Positions 8,400-16,289 of a stretch of 45,334 bases of DNA are shown one piece after another (position 1 is the first letter of the stretch; each line of letters begins with the position of its first letter). The stretch lies in NCBI GenBank assembly GCA_021802945.1, contig JAJZRE010000017.1, forward strand, positions 1,339 to 46,672. The letters run 5' to 3'. The notes beneath the pieces were generated by a model, which saw nothing but the letters and a program-made list of their open reading frames with translations, was not told the origin of the DNA and searched no databases. Both the position numbers and the translations under genes were made by a program. This DNA is from Pseudomonadota bacterium (GTDB lineage: Bacteria; Pseudomonadota; Gammaproteobacteria; Burkholderiales; Thiobacillaceae).

Positions 8400-9239
8400 A
8401 TGACCGATCTCGCCGCCCTCCTGCCACGCATCGAGCGACTGCTCGACCGCCTCGACCGCGCCGCCGCGCCGCGCAGCCTCGACTGGAAAACCGTCCGTGC
8501 CGCGCGCTGGGCCGCGCCGTCGGGTGAACTCAAGCCCATCCTGCACCCGCAGCGCGTCGCGCTGAAGGACCTGCTGGCGATCGACGAGCAGAAGCAGCGG
8601 GTCGACGCCAACACGCGCCAGTTCGTCGCCGGCAAGCCGGCCAACAACGTGCTGCTGACCGGCGCGCGCGGCTGCGGCAAGTCCTCGCTGGTGAAGGCGG
8701 TGCACGCCAGATACGCGCCGAAGGGCCTGCGCCTGATCGAGGTGGACAAGGCCGGGCTGCCGCATCTGCCCGACCTGTTCGACCTGCTGGCCGACGCCGA
8801 CTACCGCTTCATCGTCTTCATCGACGATCTTACGTTCGCCGAGCACGAGCCCGGCTACGCCAGCCTCAAGGCCGCGCTTGACGGCTCGCTGGCCGGCCCC
8901 TCCGACAACGTGCTGATCTACGCCACCAGCAACCGCCGCCACCTGATGCCCGAATACATGACGGAAAACCTGGAGACGAAGCGCCTCGGCGGCGAGGTGC
9001 ATCCGGGCGAGGCGACCGAGGAAAAGATCTCGCTGTCCGACCGCTTCGGGCTGTGGGTGCCGTTTCACGGCATGGACCAGGACACCTATCTCGCCATCGC
9101 CAGGCACTGGGCCGTTACGCTCGGCGCGCCCGCGGACGAAAGCTTCGAACGCGCCGCGCTGCAATGGTCGCTCGGGCGCGGCGCGCGCAACGGGCGGGTG
9201 GCGTGGCAGTTCGCGCGGGATTGGGCCGGGAAACAGTGA
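8400..9239 (+). CDS. DUF815 family AAA+ ATPase
   Basis: A 279-residue cytoplasmic ATP-binding protein of the DUF815 family. The Walker A motif is LLTGARGCGKSSLVKAV (about residues 80-96), and Walker B is FIVFIDDLTF (about 138-147). ATSNRRHLMPEYM is a sensor-1-like segment, and the C-terminal NGRVAWQFARDWAGK is the end seen in this family. The biochemical role of DUF815 proteins is not established. It is divergent from the cytochrome-E1 operon and is followed after 97 bases by the Nudix fusion gene. The ATG at 8400 gives the expected N-terminus. Confidence 0.85.
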   Translation: MTDLAALLPRIERLLDRLDRAAAPRSLDWKTVRAARWAAPSGELKPILHPQRVALKDLLAIDEQKQRVDANTRQFVAGKPANNVLLTGARGCGKSSLVKAVHARYAPKGLRLIEVDKAGLPHLPDLFDLLADADYRFIVFIDDLTFAEHEPGYASLKAALDGSLAGPSDNVLIYATSNRRHLMPEYMTENLETKRLGGEVHPGEATEEKISLSDRFGLWVPFHGMDQDTYLAIARHWAVTLGAPADESFERAALQWSLGRGARNGRVAWQFARDWAGKQ

Positions 9240-9336
9240 GCAATCTCATGCGCGAACTGTGCGTGCCTGCCCGCCCCCGGCGCTCCGCGCCCGCCGAGTC
9301 CGGCACGCAGTCCTTCCGCGACTGGGCCGGGAAAAA

Positions 9337-10293
9337 ATGAGCCCGACCACCCTCACCGAAGTCGCGGCGGCGGTCCTCACCCAGCCCGGCGGCCGCGTGC
9401 TGCTGGCACGGCGCCCGGCCGGCAAGGCCTACGCGGGTTACTGGGAATTCCCCGGCGGCAAGGTGGAACCGGGCGAGTCGCTGGACGCCGCGCTCGCCCG
9501 CGAACTGCACGAGGAGCTGGGGATCGTGGTCACCCGCGCCTGCCGCTGGATCACGCGCGTGTTCGAGTATCCCCACGCCACCGTGCGGCTGAATTTCTTC
9601 CGCGTGTTCGAATGGCAGGGCACGCCGCATCCACGCGAGGGACAGGTATTCTCGTGGCAGCAGCCCGACGCGGTGGAGGTGACGCCGCTGCTGCCGGCCA
9701 ATTTCCCGATCCTGAAGGCGCTGTCGCTGCCGCCGGTGCTGGGAATCTCGCACGCCGAGTCGCTCGGCGTGGACTCCTTCCTGGCGCGCCTGGACGTGGC
9801 GCTCGCCAACGGCCTGCGGCTGATCCAGCTGCGCGACAAGACGCTGCCGGAGGCGGCACGCCTGCACCTCGCGCGCGAGACGGTGCGCCGCGCCCATCTG
9901 CACGGAGCGCGCGTGCTGGTCAACGGCGCGCCGGACCTGGCGCGGGCCACGGGTGCCGACGGCGTCCACCTCGATTCATCCGCCGCCGCCTCCCTGACAG
10001 CGCGACCCGATTGCGCCAAGCCTGATTCTTTTCTGGTCGGCGTGTCGTGCCACGACGACGCCGAACTGGCGCATGCCGCCGCCCTCGGCGCCGACTTCGC
10101 GCTGCTGTCGCCCGTTTTGCCGACCCTTACCCATCCGGGCGCCGCCACGCTGGGCTGGGAGGCTTTCTCCGCACTCGCCGCCGCCAGCCCGATTCCGGTG
10201 TATGGCCTCGGCGGTCTGGGGCGCGACGACATGGCATTGGCGCAGTCGCACGGTGCCCACGGCGTGGCGCTGCTGCGGGGCGCGTGGACATGA
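9337..10293 (+). CDS. Nudix hydrolase fused to a thiamine-phosphate-synthase-like domain
   Basis: A 318-residue fusion. Residues about 1-130 are a MutT-type Nudix domain with the box GGKVEPGESLDAALARELHEELGI (positions about 33-56), expected to clear oxidised or non-canonical nucleotides. Residues about 140-318 are a ThiE/TenI-like barrel (LIQLRDKTLPEAARLHLARE, GADGVHLD, VGVSCHDDAEL, VYGLGGL). This fusion architecture is known in beta- and gammaproteobacteria. The ThiE part lacks the usual Asp metal ligands: the NDD site reads NGA, GQED reads DSS, and the TxTK lysine is His. True thiamine-phosphate synthesis is therefore doubtful. The ATG at 9337 fits the Nudix N-terminus. The stop overlaps the next gene. 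Confidence 0.87.
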   Translation: MSPTTLTEVAAAVLTQPGGRVLLARRPAGKAYAGYWEFPGGKVEPGESLDAALARELHEELGIVVTRACRWITRVFEYPHATVRLNFFRVFEWQGTPHPREGQVFSWQQPDAVEVTPLLPANFPILKALSLPPVLGISHAESLGVDSFLARLDVALANGLRLIQLRDKTLPEAARLHLARETVRRAHLHGARVLVNGAPDLARATGADGVHLDSSAAASLTARPDCAKPDSFLVGVSCHDDAELAHAAALGADFALLSPVLPTLTHPGAATLGWEAFSALAAASPIPVYGLGGLGRDDMALAQSHGAHGVALLRGAWT

Positions 10294-10703
10294 AGCGGGT
10301 TGCGTTGCCGCTGCTGCTGGTCGTCGTGCTCGCGGCAATCGCGATGGCCGGTTATTGGCTGAACCGCCCGGCAGCCTCGCAGGCCGTCGCGTGCGCCGAC
10401 CCCCTCGCAGGCTGCAGCTTCAACCGCCAGGGTGCGACCGTGACGGTGCGCTTTTCAGCTCGGCCCACGCCGCTGGAGGCATTCGAACTCAGCGTCGCCG
10501 CGCCGGGGGCGAGCCGGGTAAGCGCCGAGTTTCAGATGAACGGCATGGAGATGGGCTTCAACCGCTATGATCTGCACCCGGCCGGAAACGGCACCTATGC
10601 CTCGCGCGTGACCCTGCCGGTATGCGTCAGCGGACGGCGCGACTGGACCCTGACCCTCGAGATCGACGGGGCGCATTACGCCCTGCCCTTCAGTACCCGC
10701 TGA
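10290..10703 (+). CDS. Hypothetical membrane-anchored or exported protein
   Basis: A 137-residue protein whose ATG overlaps the previous stop (ATGA), so it is translationally coupled to the Nudix-ThiE-like gene. It starts with a hydrophobic helix (about residues 4-24) that is either an uncleaved anchor or a signal peptide. The rest is a beta-rich periplasmic domain with two cysteines close together (VACADPLAGCSF, about 35-46) and one more near PVCVSGRRDW. The pattern of MNGMEMGF and GNGTYASRVTLPV resembles small immunoglobulin-like exported domains of the FixH/CtpA kind, but no named family is assigned. Confidence 0.7.
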   Translation: MKRVALPLLLVVVLAAIAMAGYWLNRPAASQAVACADPLAGCSFNRQGATVTVRFSARPTPLEAFELSVAAPGASRVSAEFQMNGMEMGFNRYDLHPAGNGTYASRVTLPVCVSGRRDWTLTLEIDGAHYALPFSTR

Positions 10704-10710
10704 AAACGGC

Positions 10711-10745
10711 CGTACATGCAAGCGTCACAAATCGAAGCCTATAAT
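10711..10745 (+). promoter_or_regulatory. Candidate Pho box and -10 element upstream of phoU
   Basis: Two 7-bp units, CGTACAT (10711-10717) and GCGTCAC (10722-10728), match the PhoB half-site CTGTCAT/C at 4 and 5 of 7 positions and are separated by 4 bases, as in a Pho box. A perfect TATAAT (10740-10745) follows 11 bases later, and no good -35 hexamer is present, as expected of PhoB-activated promoters. The half-site match is imperfect. Confidence 0.42.
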
Positions 10746-10775
10746 TGAAGATGGATTATTGGAGAGATCAACACG

Positions 10776-11477
10776 ATGCCAACTGAACACACCTACAAGC
10801 AGTTTGACGCCGAGCTGGAAGCCGTGCGCGCCAACGTGCTGAAAATGGGTGGCCTGGTCGAGGAACAAATCACCAACGCAGTCGAGGCGCTCATCAAGGG
10901 CGACATGAAACTGGCCGACCAGGTGGATGCCAACGACCACAACGTCAATGCGCTGGAAGTGGCGATCGACGAGGATTGCACGCACATCATCGCGCGCCGC
11001 CAGCCCACGGCCTCCGACCTGCGCATGGTGATGATGGTGGTGAAGACCATCACCGACCTCGAGCGCATCGGCGACGAGGCCGCCAAGATCGCGCGCATGG
11101 CCCGGCTGATCCACCAGGCCGAGCGCATCAGCCTGCCGCGTTTTTCCGAGGTCAAATACATGGCCGACCTGGTGCTCGAGATGCTGCGCAAGGCGCTCGA
11201 CGGCTTTGCCCGGCTGGACGCCACCAAGGCGGTGGAGATCGCGCGCCAGGACCAGCAGGTGGATGAGGAATTCCGCCTCAACCTGCGTCACCTCATCACC
11301 TTCATGATGGAAGATCCGCGCACGATTTCGGTGTTCATCGACATCCTGTTCGTCACCAAGGCGATCGAGCGCATGGGCGACCACGCCAAGAACATGTCCG
11401 AGTACGTGGTCTACATGGTGAAGGGCAAGGACGTGCGCCACACCTCGCTGGAAGAGATCGAAAAAGAAGTGCTGTAA
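10776..11477 (+). CDS. phoU: Phosphate signalling complex protein PhoU
   Basis: A 233-residue PhoU with the two-fold repeated helical bundle: the first half carries VRANVLKMGGLVEEQI and LERIGDEAAKIARMA, the second half DEEFRLNLRHLITFMMEDP and AIERMGDHAKNMSEYVVYMVKG. The repeated (E)RIGD/RMGDHA segments bind metal in this family. PhoU transmits phosphate status between the PstSCAB transporter and the PhoR sensor. Here it stands alone: no pst genes or phoBR flank it, and it ends at a strong terminator. A ribosome site GGAGAG lies about 12 bases before ATG. Confidence 0.96.
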   Translation: MPTEHTYKQFDAELEAVRANVLKMGGLVEEQITNAVEALIKGDMKLADQVDANDHNVNALEVAIDEDCTHIIARRQPTASDLRMVMMVVKTITDLERIGDEAAKIARMARLIHQAERISLPRFSEVKYMADLVLEMLRKALDGFARLDATKAVEIARQDQQVDEEFRLNLRHLITFMMEDPRTISVFIDILFVTKAIERMGDHAKNMSEYVVYMVKGKDVRHTSLEEIEKEVL

Positions 11478-11497
11478 GCAGGCAGCGCACCCATGAA

Positions 11498-11521
11498 AAC
11501 GGGCTCCCGCGGGAGCCCGTT
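11498..11521. terminator. Bidirectional terminator between phoU and yggX
   Basis: A perfect 11-bp stem, AACGGGCTCCC and GGGAGCCCGTT, with a 2-base centre. It lies 20 bases after phoU and 19 bases past the yggX stop, so it can end transcription from both converging genes; short A and T runs flank it. Confidence 0.88.
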
Positions 11522-11540
11522 TCGCCGTGCACGAAAAAGC

Positions 11541-11816
11541 TTATTTGCTGGGCGGCACGTAGCCCGCCGCGGCATCGACGTTGCCGCCGCCGAAGAAATA
11601 GCGCTCCATCTGTTCCATCAGGTAGCCGCGCGCCTGCGGGTCGGCCAGGTTGAGGCGGTTTTCGTTGATCAGCATGGTCTGGTGGCGCTGCCAGCCGCTC
11701 CAGGCTTCCTTCGATACATTCTCGAAAATCTTCTTGCCCAGCTCGCCCGGCACCGGCTGGAAGGCCAGGCCTTCGGCTTCGCGCCCGAGCTTCACACAAT
11801 TCACCATCCGCGTCAT
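11541..11816 (-). CDS. yggX: Fe(2+)-trafficking / oxidative damage protection protein YggX
   Basis: A 91-residue YggX-family protein, a cytoplasmic protein thought to shield Fe-S clusters or handle ferrous iron. It has the hallmark start [17 protein letters not shown] with its conserved cysteine at residue 7, and [20 protein letters not shown]. The family is usually about 90 residues, matching the ATG at 11816, which has GAGGAG seven bases upstream; the longer TTG start is rejected. It follows the TPR gene, with an 17-base gap, at the end of the minus-strand block. Confidence 0.93.
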   Translation of the reverse strand: MTRMVNCVKLGREAEGLAFQPVPGELGKKIFENVSKEAWSGWQRHQTMLINENRLNLADPQARGYLMEQMERYFFGGGNVDAAAGYVPPSK

Positions 11817-11833
11817 TTGCTGCTCCTCAGAAT

Positions 11834-12172
11834 TCAATCCGTCGATTTTAACCCAAGCTGCTTTTCGATTCGCCGCGCGAACACCCCCATTTCCTTGGCC
11901 GCCTGCTTGTCGCCACGCGCCTCGGCCACCGCGATGCCCTGCTGGTAGGCGGCGAGCGCCTCGCTCCAGGCCTCCGCATCGGTCAGCGCCCTGCCCAGCA
12001 GCTTCCAGGCGGCGGAATACTTCGGGTCGTGCTCGACCGCGCGGCGCAAATGCTCGGCCGCCTGCGCCGCATCGCCCAGCTTCAGGTATTCGTTGCCGAG
12101 CGAATAGCGCAGCAGCGCGTTGTCGCGGCCGCCGGCCAGCATGGCGAGGAAATTCTCCAGCGGATCAGGCAC
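11834..12172 (-). CDS. Small tetratricopeptide-repeat protein
   Basis: A 112-residue protein made almost wholly of TPR-like helices: [31 protein letters not shown] (about 20-50) and [31 protein letters not shown] (about 53-83) are two canonical repeats, followed by a capping helix. It has no signal peptide, so a cytoplasmic scaffold role is likely; the partner is unknown. Its start overlaps the 3' end of trkH by 8 bases, so it is probably co-expressed with the potassium-uptake genes. Confidence 0.83.
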   Translation of the reverse strand: MPDPLENFLAMLAGGRDNALLRYSLGNEYLKLGDAAQAAEHLRRAVEHDPKYSAAWKLLGRALTDAEAWSEALAAYQQGIAVAEARGDKQAAKEMGVFARRIEKQLGLKSTD

Positions 12173-13622
12173 GCCAGAAGGTCCGGGTGAACAGTACGAA
12201 TACGGTCATCAGTTCCAGCCGCCCCAGCAGCATGGTGAAGGTGCAAACCCAGGTCTGGAAATCGGTCAGCACGCTGTAGTTGGTGGCCGGACCCACCCGG
12301 TTCAGACCCGGTCCCGCATTGTTGATGCAGGCAATGATGGCTGAGAAGGCGGAAACCAGATCCAGCCCGCTGGCCACCAGAATCAGGGTCAGGGCGAGAA
12401 TGCTGCTGATGTAGAGCATCACGAATACCTGAACCGCGAAAACCACCTTATTGGACACCGGCGCGCCGCCCAGCTTGATCGGCAAAACCGCGGTGGGATG
12501 GATTTGCCGCTGCAACTCGCGCTGGCTCTGCCTGAACATCAGCAGGCTGCGTATCATTTTGATGCCGCCGCCGGTCGAGCCGGAACTGGCGGTCACGCAG
12601 CTGAGAAACAGCATCCACAGGGGCACGAAAATCGGCCACTGGTTAAAGTCGGCACTGGCAAAGCCGCAATCCGTCGCCAGCGACACCAGATTGAAGCTGA
12701 CGTGGCGCAAGGCGGTCCAGTAGCTGGGATAGGTACCCGCCTGCCAGATATAGAGCGCCGCCACGATGCTGCTGATCAGCACCAGCCCCAGCATGGGAAG
12801 AACTTCCGGATCGGCGCGATAGGTACGCAGGCTGCGGCTGCGGAACGCCAGAAAGTGCGTGGCGAAATTCATGGCCGCAAGCAGCATGAAAACGATCAGG
12901 ACCGCCTCGATGAGGGGCGAATTGAAATAACCGATACTGGCGTCATGCGTGGAAAACCCGCCCAGCCCCATGGCGGAAAAAGCGTGACAGACCGCATCGA
13001 ACCAGTTCATCCCCGCGATTTTGAGCGCCACGATGCAGGCCACGGTGATTGCCGCGTAGACCAGCCACAGCGATTTGGCGGTATCGGCAATGCGGGGGGT
13101 CAGTTTCGAATCCTTCATGGGGCCCGGCGTTTCGGCCTTGAAAAGCTGCCGGCCACCGATGCCCAGCATGGGAAGAATCGCCACCGCCAGCACGATGATG
13201 CCCATTCCGCCCAGCCAGTTGAGCAAATGCCGCCACAGGTTGATGGAAGGCGGCAGTGCGTCCAGGCCGGCCAGCACCGTCGCACCGGTTGTGGACAGAC
13301 CGGACGCCGTTTCAAAATAGGCATCGGTAAAACTCAGGCCCGGGAGGTAATACATCAGGGGCAGGGCGGCAAAGGCGGGCAGCGCTGCCCATACCAGCAC
13401 CACCAGCAAAAATCCGTCGCGGGTCTGCAGTTCGCGTTTGTTGCGGCGCGTGAAGAGCCAAACCAGCAGGCCCGATGTGAACGTGATCACAAAGGCTTCA
13501 TCGTAGGCATGCAGCGCTGCATCGCGCCAGATGAAGGCCACCGCCAGGGGCAGCAACATGGTGAAGGCAAAAATCAGGACCACCAGCCCCAGAACATGCA
13601 GGATAGGAAGGATGCGGCGCAT
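12165..13622 (-). CDS. trkH: Trk-type potassium uptake membrane subunit TrkH
   Basis: A 485-residue inner-membrane K+ uptake protein with about ten membrane helices. The four-fold pore repeats are visible as ETASGLSTTGATVL, HAFSAMGLGGFSTHDASIG, SLATDCGFASADF and SACINNAGPGLN-like sequences, each carrying a filter glycine. TrkH forms the channel gated by TrkA. The gene starts only 3 bases after the trkA stop, so the pair is an operon. Length matches the TrkH/TrkG family. Confidence 0.95.
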   Translation of the reverse strand: MRRILPILHVLGLVVLIFAFTMLLPLAVAFIWRDAALHAYDEAFVITFTSGLLVWLFTRRNKRELQTRDGFLLVVLVWAALPAFAALPLMYYLPGLSFTDAYFETASGLSTTGATVLAGLDALPPSINLWRHLLNWLGGMGIIVLAVAILPMLGIGGRQLFKAETPGPMKDSKLTPRIADTAKSLWLVYAAITVACIVALKIAGMNWFDAVCHAFSAMGLGGFSTHDASIGYFNSPLIEAVLIVFMLLAAMNFATHFLAFRSRSLRTYRADPEVLPMLGLVLISSIVAALYIWQAGTYPSYWTALRHVSFNLVSLATDCGFASADFNQWPIFVPLWMLFLSCVTASSGSTGGGIKMIRSLLMFRQSQRELQRQIHPTAVLPIKLGGAPVSNKVVFAVQVFVMLYISSILALTLILVASGLDLVSAFSAIIACINNAGPGLNRVGPATNYSVLTDFQTWVCTFTMLLGRLELMTVFVLFTRTFWRA

Positions 13623-13625
13623 GAT

Positions 13626-14999
13626 TCAGAAAAAGCCGAAGCCGACCTGGAGCAGTTTTTCCACCTTGGGGATGATGTGCTTGTTGAGCGCGAACACGAC
13701 GAGATGGTCTTCCGCCTCGATCAGCGCGTCATGGTGGGCGATGATGACATTGTTGTTGCGGATGATCGCTGCGATCGTCGCGCCCTCTGGAAAATCGATC
13801 TCCTCGATGCGCCGGCCGACGACACGCGAGGTCTTGGCGTCGCCGTGCACCGCCACTTCCAGAACCTCGGCCGCGCCACGCCGCAGGGAGTGCACCGCGA
13901 CCATGTCGCCGCGGCGGATCTTGGACAGCAGCGGCCCGACCGTGGCCTGCGCCGGCGAGATGGCGATATCGATTTCGCCCCCCTGCACAAGATCGACATA
14001 GGCCGAACGGTTGATCAGCGCAATCACGCGCTTGGCCCCCATCCTTTTGGCCAGCAGCGCGGACATGATGTTGTCCTCGTCGTCGTTGGTCAGTGCGCAG
14101 AACACATCCATGGCGGCGACGTTTTCCTGTTCCAGCAACTCCTCGTCGGTCGCGTCGCCCTGCAATACCAGCGTGTGATGCAGCTGTTCGGCCAGCAGGC
14201 TGCTGACCGCCTTGTTGTGGTCGATGACCTTCACGTCGTAGTTGCGCTCGATCTGTGCGGCCAGACGACGCCCGATATTGCCGCCGCCGGCGATCATGAC
14301 CTTCTTGACCGGGCGTTCGATGCGGCGCAGTTCGCGCATCACGGAGGGGATGTCCTGTTTGCGCGCCAGGAAGAAGACCTCGTCGCCCGGCTCGATGACG
14401 GTGATCCCCTTGGGCACGATGCCGCGGTCGCGCCGGTAAATCGCCGGAATGCGGCATTCCAGATTCGGCATGTGGCGCTTGATGTCCTGCAGCTCGTGCC
14501 CCACCAGCGGACCGCCATGGTAGGCGCGGACCGCGACCAGACGCACCTTGCCGTCGGCAAAATCGAGCACCTGCAGGGCCTCGGGGTGCTCGATCAGCCG
14601 CCGCAGGGTGTCGGTCACTTCCTGTTCCGGGCTGATGACGTCGTCGACGCCGAACTGCTCGGCCAGAAACCCGGTTTCCAGTCCCAGGAAATCGTTTGAG
14701 CGGATACGCGCGATACGCGTGGGCACGTTGAACAGGGTGGACGCGATGCGGCACGCCACCAGGTTGGTTTCGTCGCTTTGCGTGACCGCGACCAGCATGT
14801 CGGCATCTTCGGCGCCGGCCTGCTTCAGCACCGAGGGGTGGGCCGCATGGCCGCGCACGGTGCGCAGGTCGAAGCGGTCCTGCAAAAACGCCAGGCGCGC
14901 GGCATCGAGGTCGACGACGGTGATGTCGTTGTTCTCGGCAACCAGGCTTTCCGCCAGATTGCCGCCGACCTGGCCTGCGCCAAGGATGATGATTTTCAC
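13626..14999 (-). CDS. trkA: Trk system potassium transporter peripheral subunit TrkA
   Basis: A 457-residue cytoplasmic NAD(H)-binding regulator of TrkH. It has duplicated RCK units: the first Rossmann motif is IIILGAGQVGGNLAESL at the N-terminus (about residues 3-19), the second is VMIAGGGNIGRRLAAQIE (about 234-251), each followed by a TrkA-C domain. It reads into trkH after a 3-base gap, and it starts 15 bases after ntrX ends, so the ntr and trk genes may share a transcript. Confidence 0.96.
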   Translation of the reverse strand: MKIIILGAGQVGGNLAESLVAENNDITVVDLDAARLAFLQDRFDLRTVRGHAAHPSVLKQAGAEDADMLVAVTQSDETNLVACRIASTLFNVPTRIARIRSNDFLGLETGFLAEQFGVDDVISPEQEVTDTLRRLIEHPEALQVLDFADGKVRLVAVRAYHGGPLVGHELQDIKRHMPNLECRIPAIYRRDRGIVPKGITVIEPGDEVFFLARKQDIPSVMRELRRIERPVKKVMIAGGGNIGRRLAAQIERNYDVKVIDHNKAVSSLLAEQLHHTLVLQGDATDEELLEQENVAAMDVFCALTNDDEDNIMSALLAKRMGAKRVIALINRSAYVDLVQGGEIDIAISPAQATVGPLLSKIRRGDMVAVHSLRRGAAEVLEVAVHGDAKTSRVVGRRIEEIDFPEGATIAAIIRNNNVIIAHHDALIEAEDHLVVFALNKHIIPKVEKLLQVGFGFF

Positions 15000-15014
15000 A
15001 CAGCGTTCCTGCGG

Positions 15015-16289
15015 TTATAAGTCTTCGTCGAGACGGCGCCCGTGCCGGATGTTCAGCTGTTTAAGCTTGCGGTAAAGGTGCGTTCGCTCCAGCCCCGACT
15101 TGTCGGCGACCCGCGTCATGCTGCCGCCCTCCTTCTGGATCAGGTGCTCGAAATACATGCGCTCGAAAGCATCGCGCGCCTCCCGCAGCGGGATGTCGAG
15201 CGGAATGCCGTGCGACACGGCAGGTGCCGACTGTTTCATCGGGGCCAGCACGCGATTGACGTCGACGGCATCGATCTCGCTCGCCAGCGCGGTGACCGCC
15301 AGCGTTCGCACCACGTTGTTGAGCTGCGGCAGATTGCCCGGCCAGTCGAAGTTGCGCAACTGGTTCAATGCCGGCGTCGTCAGCCGCCGCACCGGACAGA
15401 CGCCCGCCTCGATCAGCTGCGCCAGCATGAAATTGGCGATCTCGGGGATGTCTTCGCGATGCTCGCGCAAGGGCGGCACCTGGATGGCGAGGCTGGACAG
15501 GCGATAGTACAGGCGGCTGTCGAACTCGCCGGCCGCAACCATGGCGTCGAGGCTGCGGCTGGACGCACACACCAGGCGCGCGCCGCTGCCTTCGATGCGA
15601 TCGAGCAACAACCCCAGGCCTTTCTGTTCCAGGCGCGCCAGTTCGCACACTTCAGGCAGGTAGAGCGTGCCGCTGCCGAGCGCTTCCACAAAACTCAGGG
15701 GGTCGGACACCAGCCGGGCTCGGTCCTTGATCTCGATCCACGGCGCGGAAGGCTGGTGCAGGAAATGGGCGCAGATTTCAAAGCCGCTGCCGGGCTCGCC
15801 CAGCAGCATCACCGGCGCGGTGTTGCCGGCGATCTGGGAGAGGCGTTTCTTGAGTTCGAGGATCAGCGGGCTTCTGCCAAGCGCCGACAAGTCCATGCTC
15901 GCGGCGCGCCGGGGCAGGGCGACGCCGCGCTTGATCGCCTTGTTGACGGTATCGATGAGCTTGGCCAGCGCCACCGGTTTTTCCAGGAAATCGGTCGCGC
16001 CAAGCCGGGTCGCCTCGACCGCGGTATCGATGGTGCCGTGGCCCGACATCATCACCACCGGCATGGTGAGCTGGCCGCCGCCCGCCCATTCCTTCAGCAG
16101 CGTCACGCCGTCGGTGTCGGGCATCCAGATGTCGAGCAGCACCAGATCGGGACGGCGCTGGGCGCGGAAGGCGCGCGCCGCCTCGGCGTTTTCCGCCAGG
16201 TGCACGTCATAGCCTTCGTCCGTCAGAATTTCCGACAGCAATTCACGAATGCCCACTTCGTCGTCCACGACGAGAATATGCCCGCTCAC
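15015..16289 (-). CDS. ntrX: NtrX-like response regulator with a degenerate sigma54 AAA+ domain
   Basis: A 424-residue response regulator, GTG start, overlapping the ntrY stop by 4 bases. The receiver (about 1-120) has the phosphoacceptor Asp53 in LVLLDIWMPD plus Lys104. The central AAA+ region is recognisable by LYYRLSSLAIQVPPLREHREDIP, but key residues are gone: Walker A reads GEPGSGFE (164-171) with Phe170 in place of Lys, Walker B reads GTLYLPEV with Pro212 in place of Asp, and the segment between them is about 25 residues short, with no GAFTGA. The C-terminal Fis-type helix-turn-helix (LERTHLYRKLKQLNI) is intact. It therefore probably binds DNA and is phosphorylated, but cannot drive sigma54 polymerase. 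Confidence 0.9.
   Translation of the reverse strand: MSGHILVVDDEVGIRELLSEILTDEGYDVHLAENAEAARAFRAQRRPDLVLLDIWMPDTDGVTLLKEWAGGGQLTMPVVMMSGHGTIDTAVEATRLGATDFLEKPVALAKLIDTVNKAIKRGVALPRRAASMDLSALGRSPLILELKKRLSQIAGNTAPVMLLGEPGSGFEICAHFLHQPSAPWIEIKDRARLVSDPLSFVEALGSGTLYLPEVCELARLEQKGLGLLLDRIEGSGARLVCASSRSLDAMVAAGEFDSRLYYRLSSLAIQVPPLREHREDIPEIANFMLAQLIEAGVCPVRRLTTPALNQLRNFDWPGNLPQLNNVVRTLAVTALASEIDAVDVNRVLAPMKQSAPAVSHGIPLDIPLREARDAFERMYFEHLIQKEGGSMTRVADKSGLERTHLYRKLKQLNIRHGRRLDEDL

Noticed and set aside
12498-14699. 733-residue plus-strand frame opposite trkH and trkA
   Set aside because: Antisense to two well-conserved genes; the low-complexity His/Gln/Asp pattern is typical of a shadow frame.
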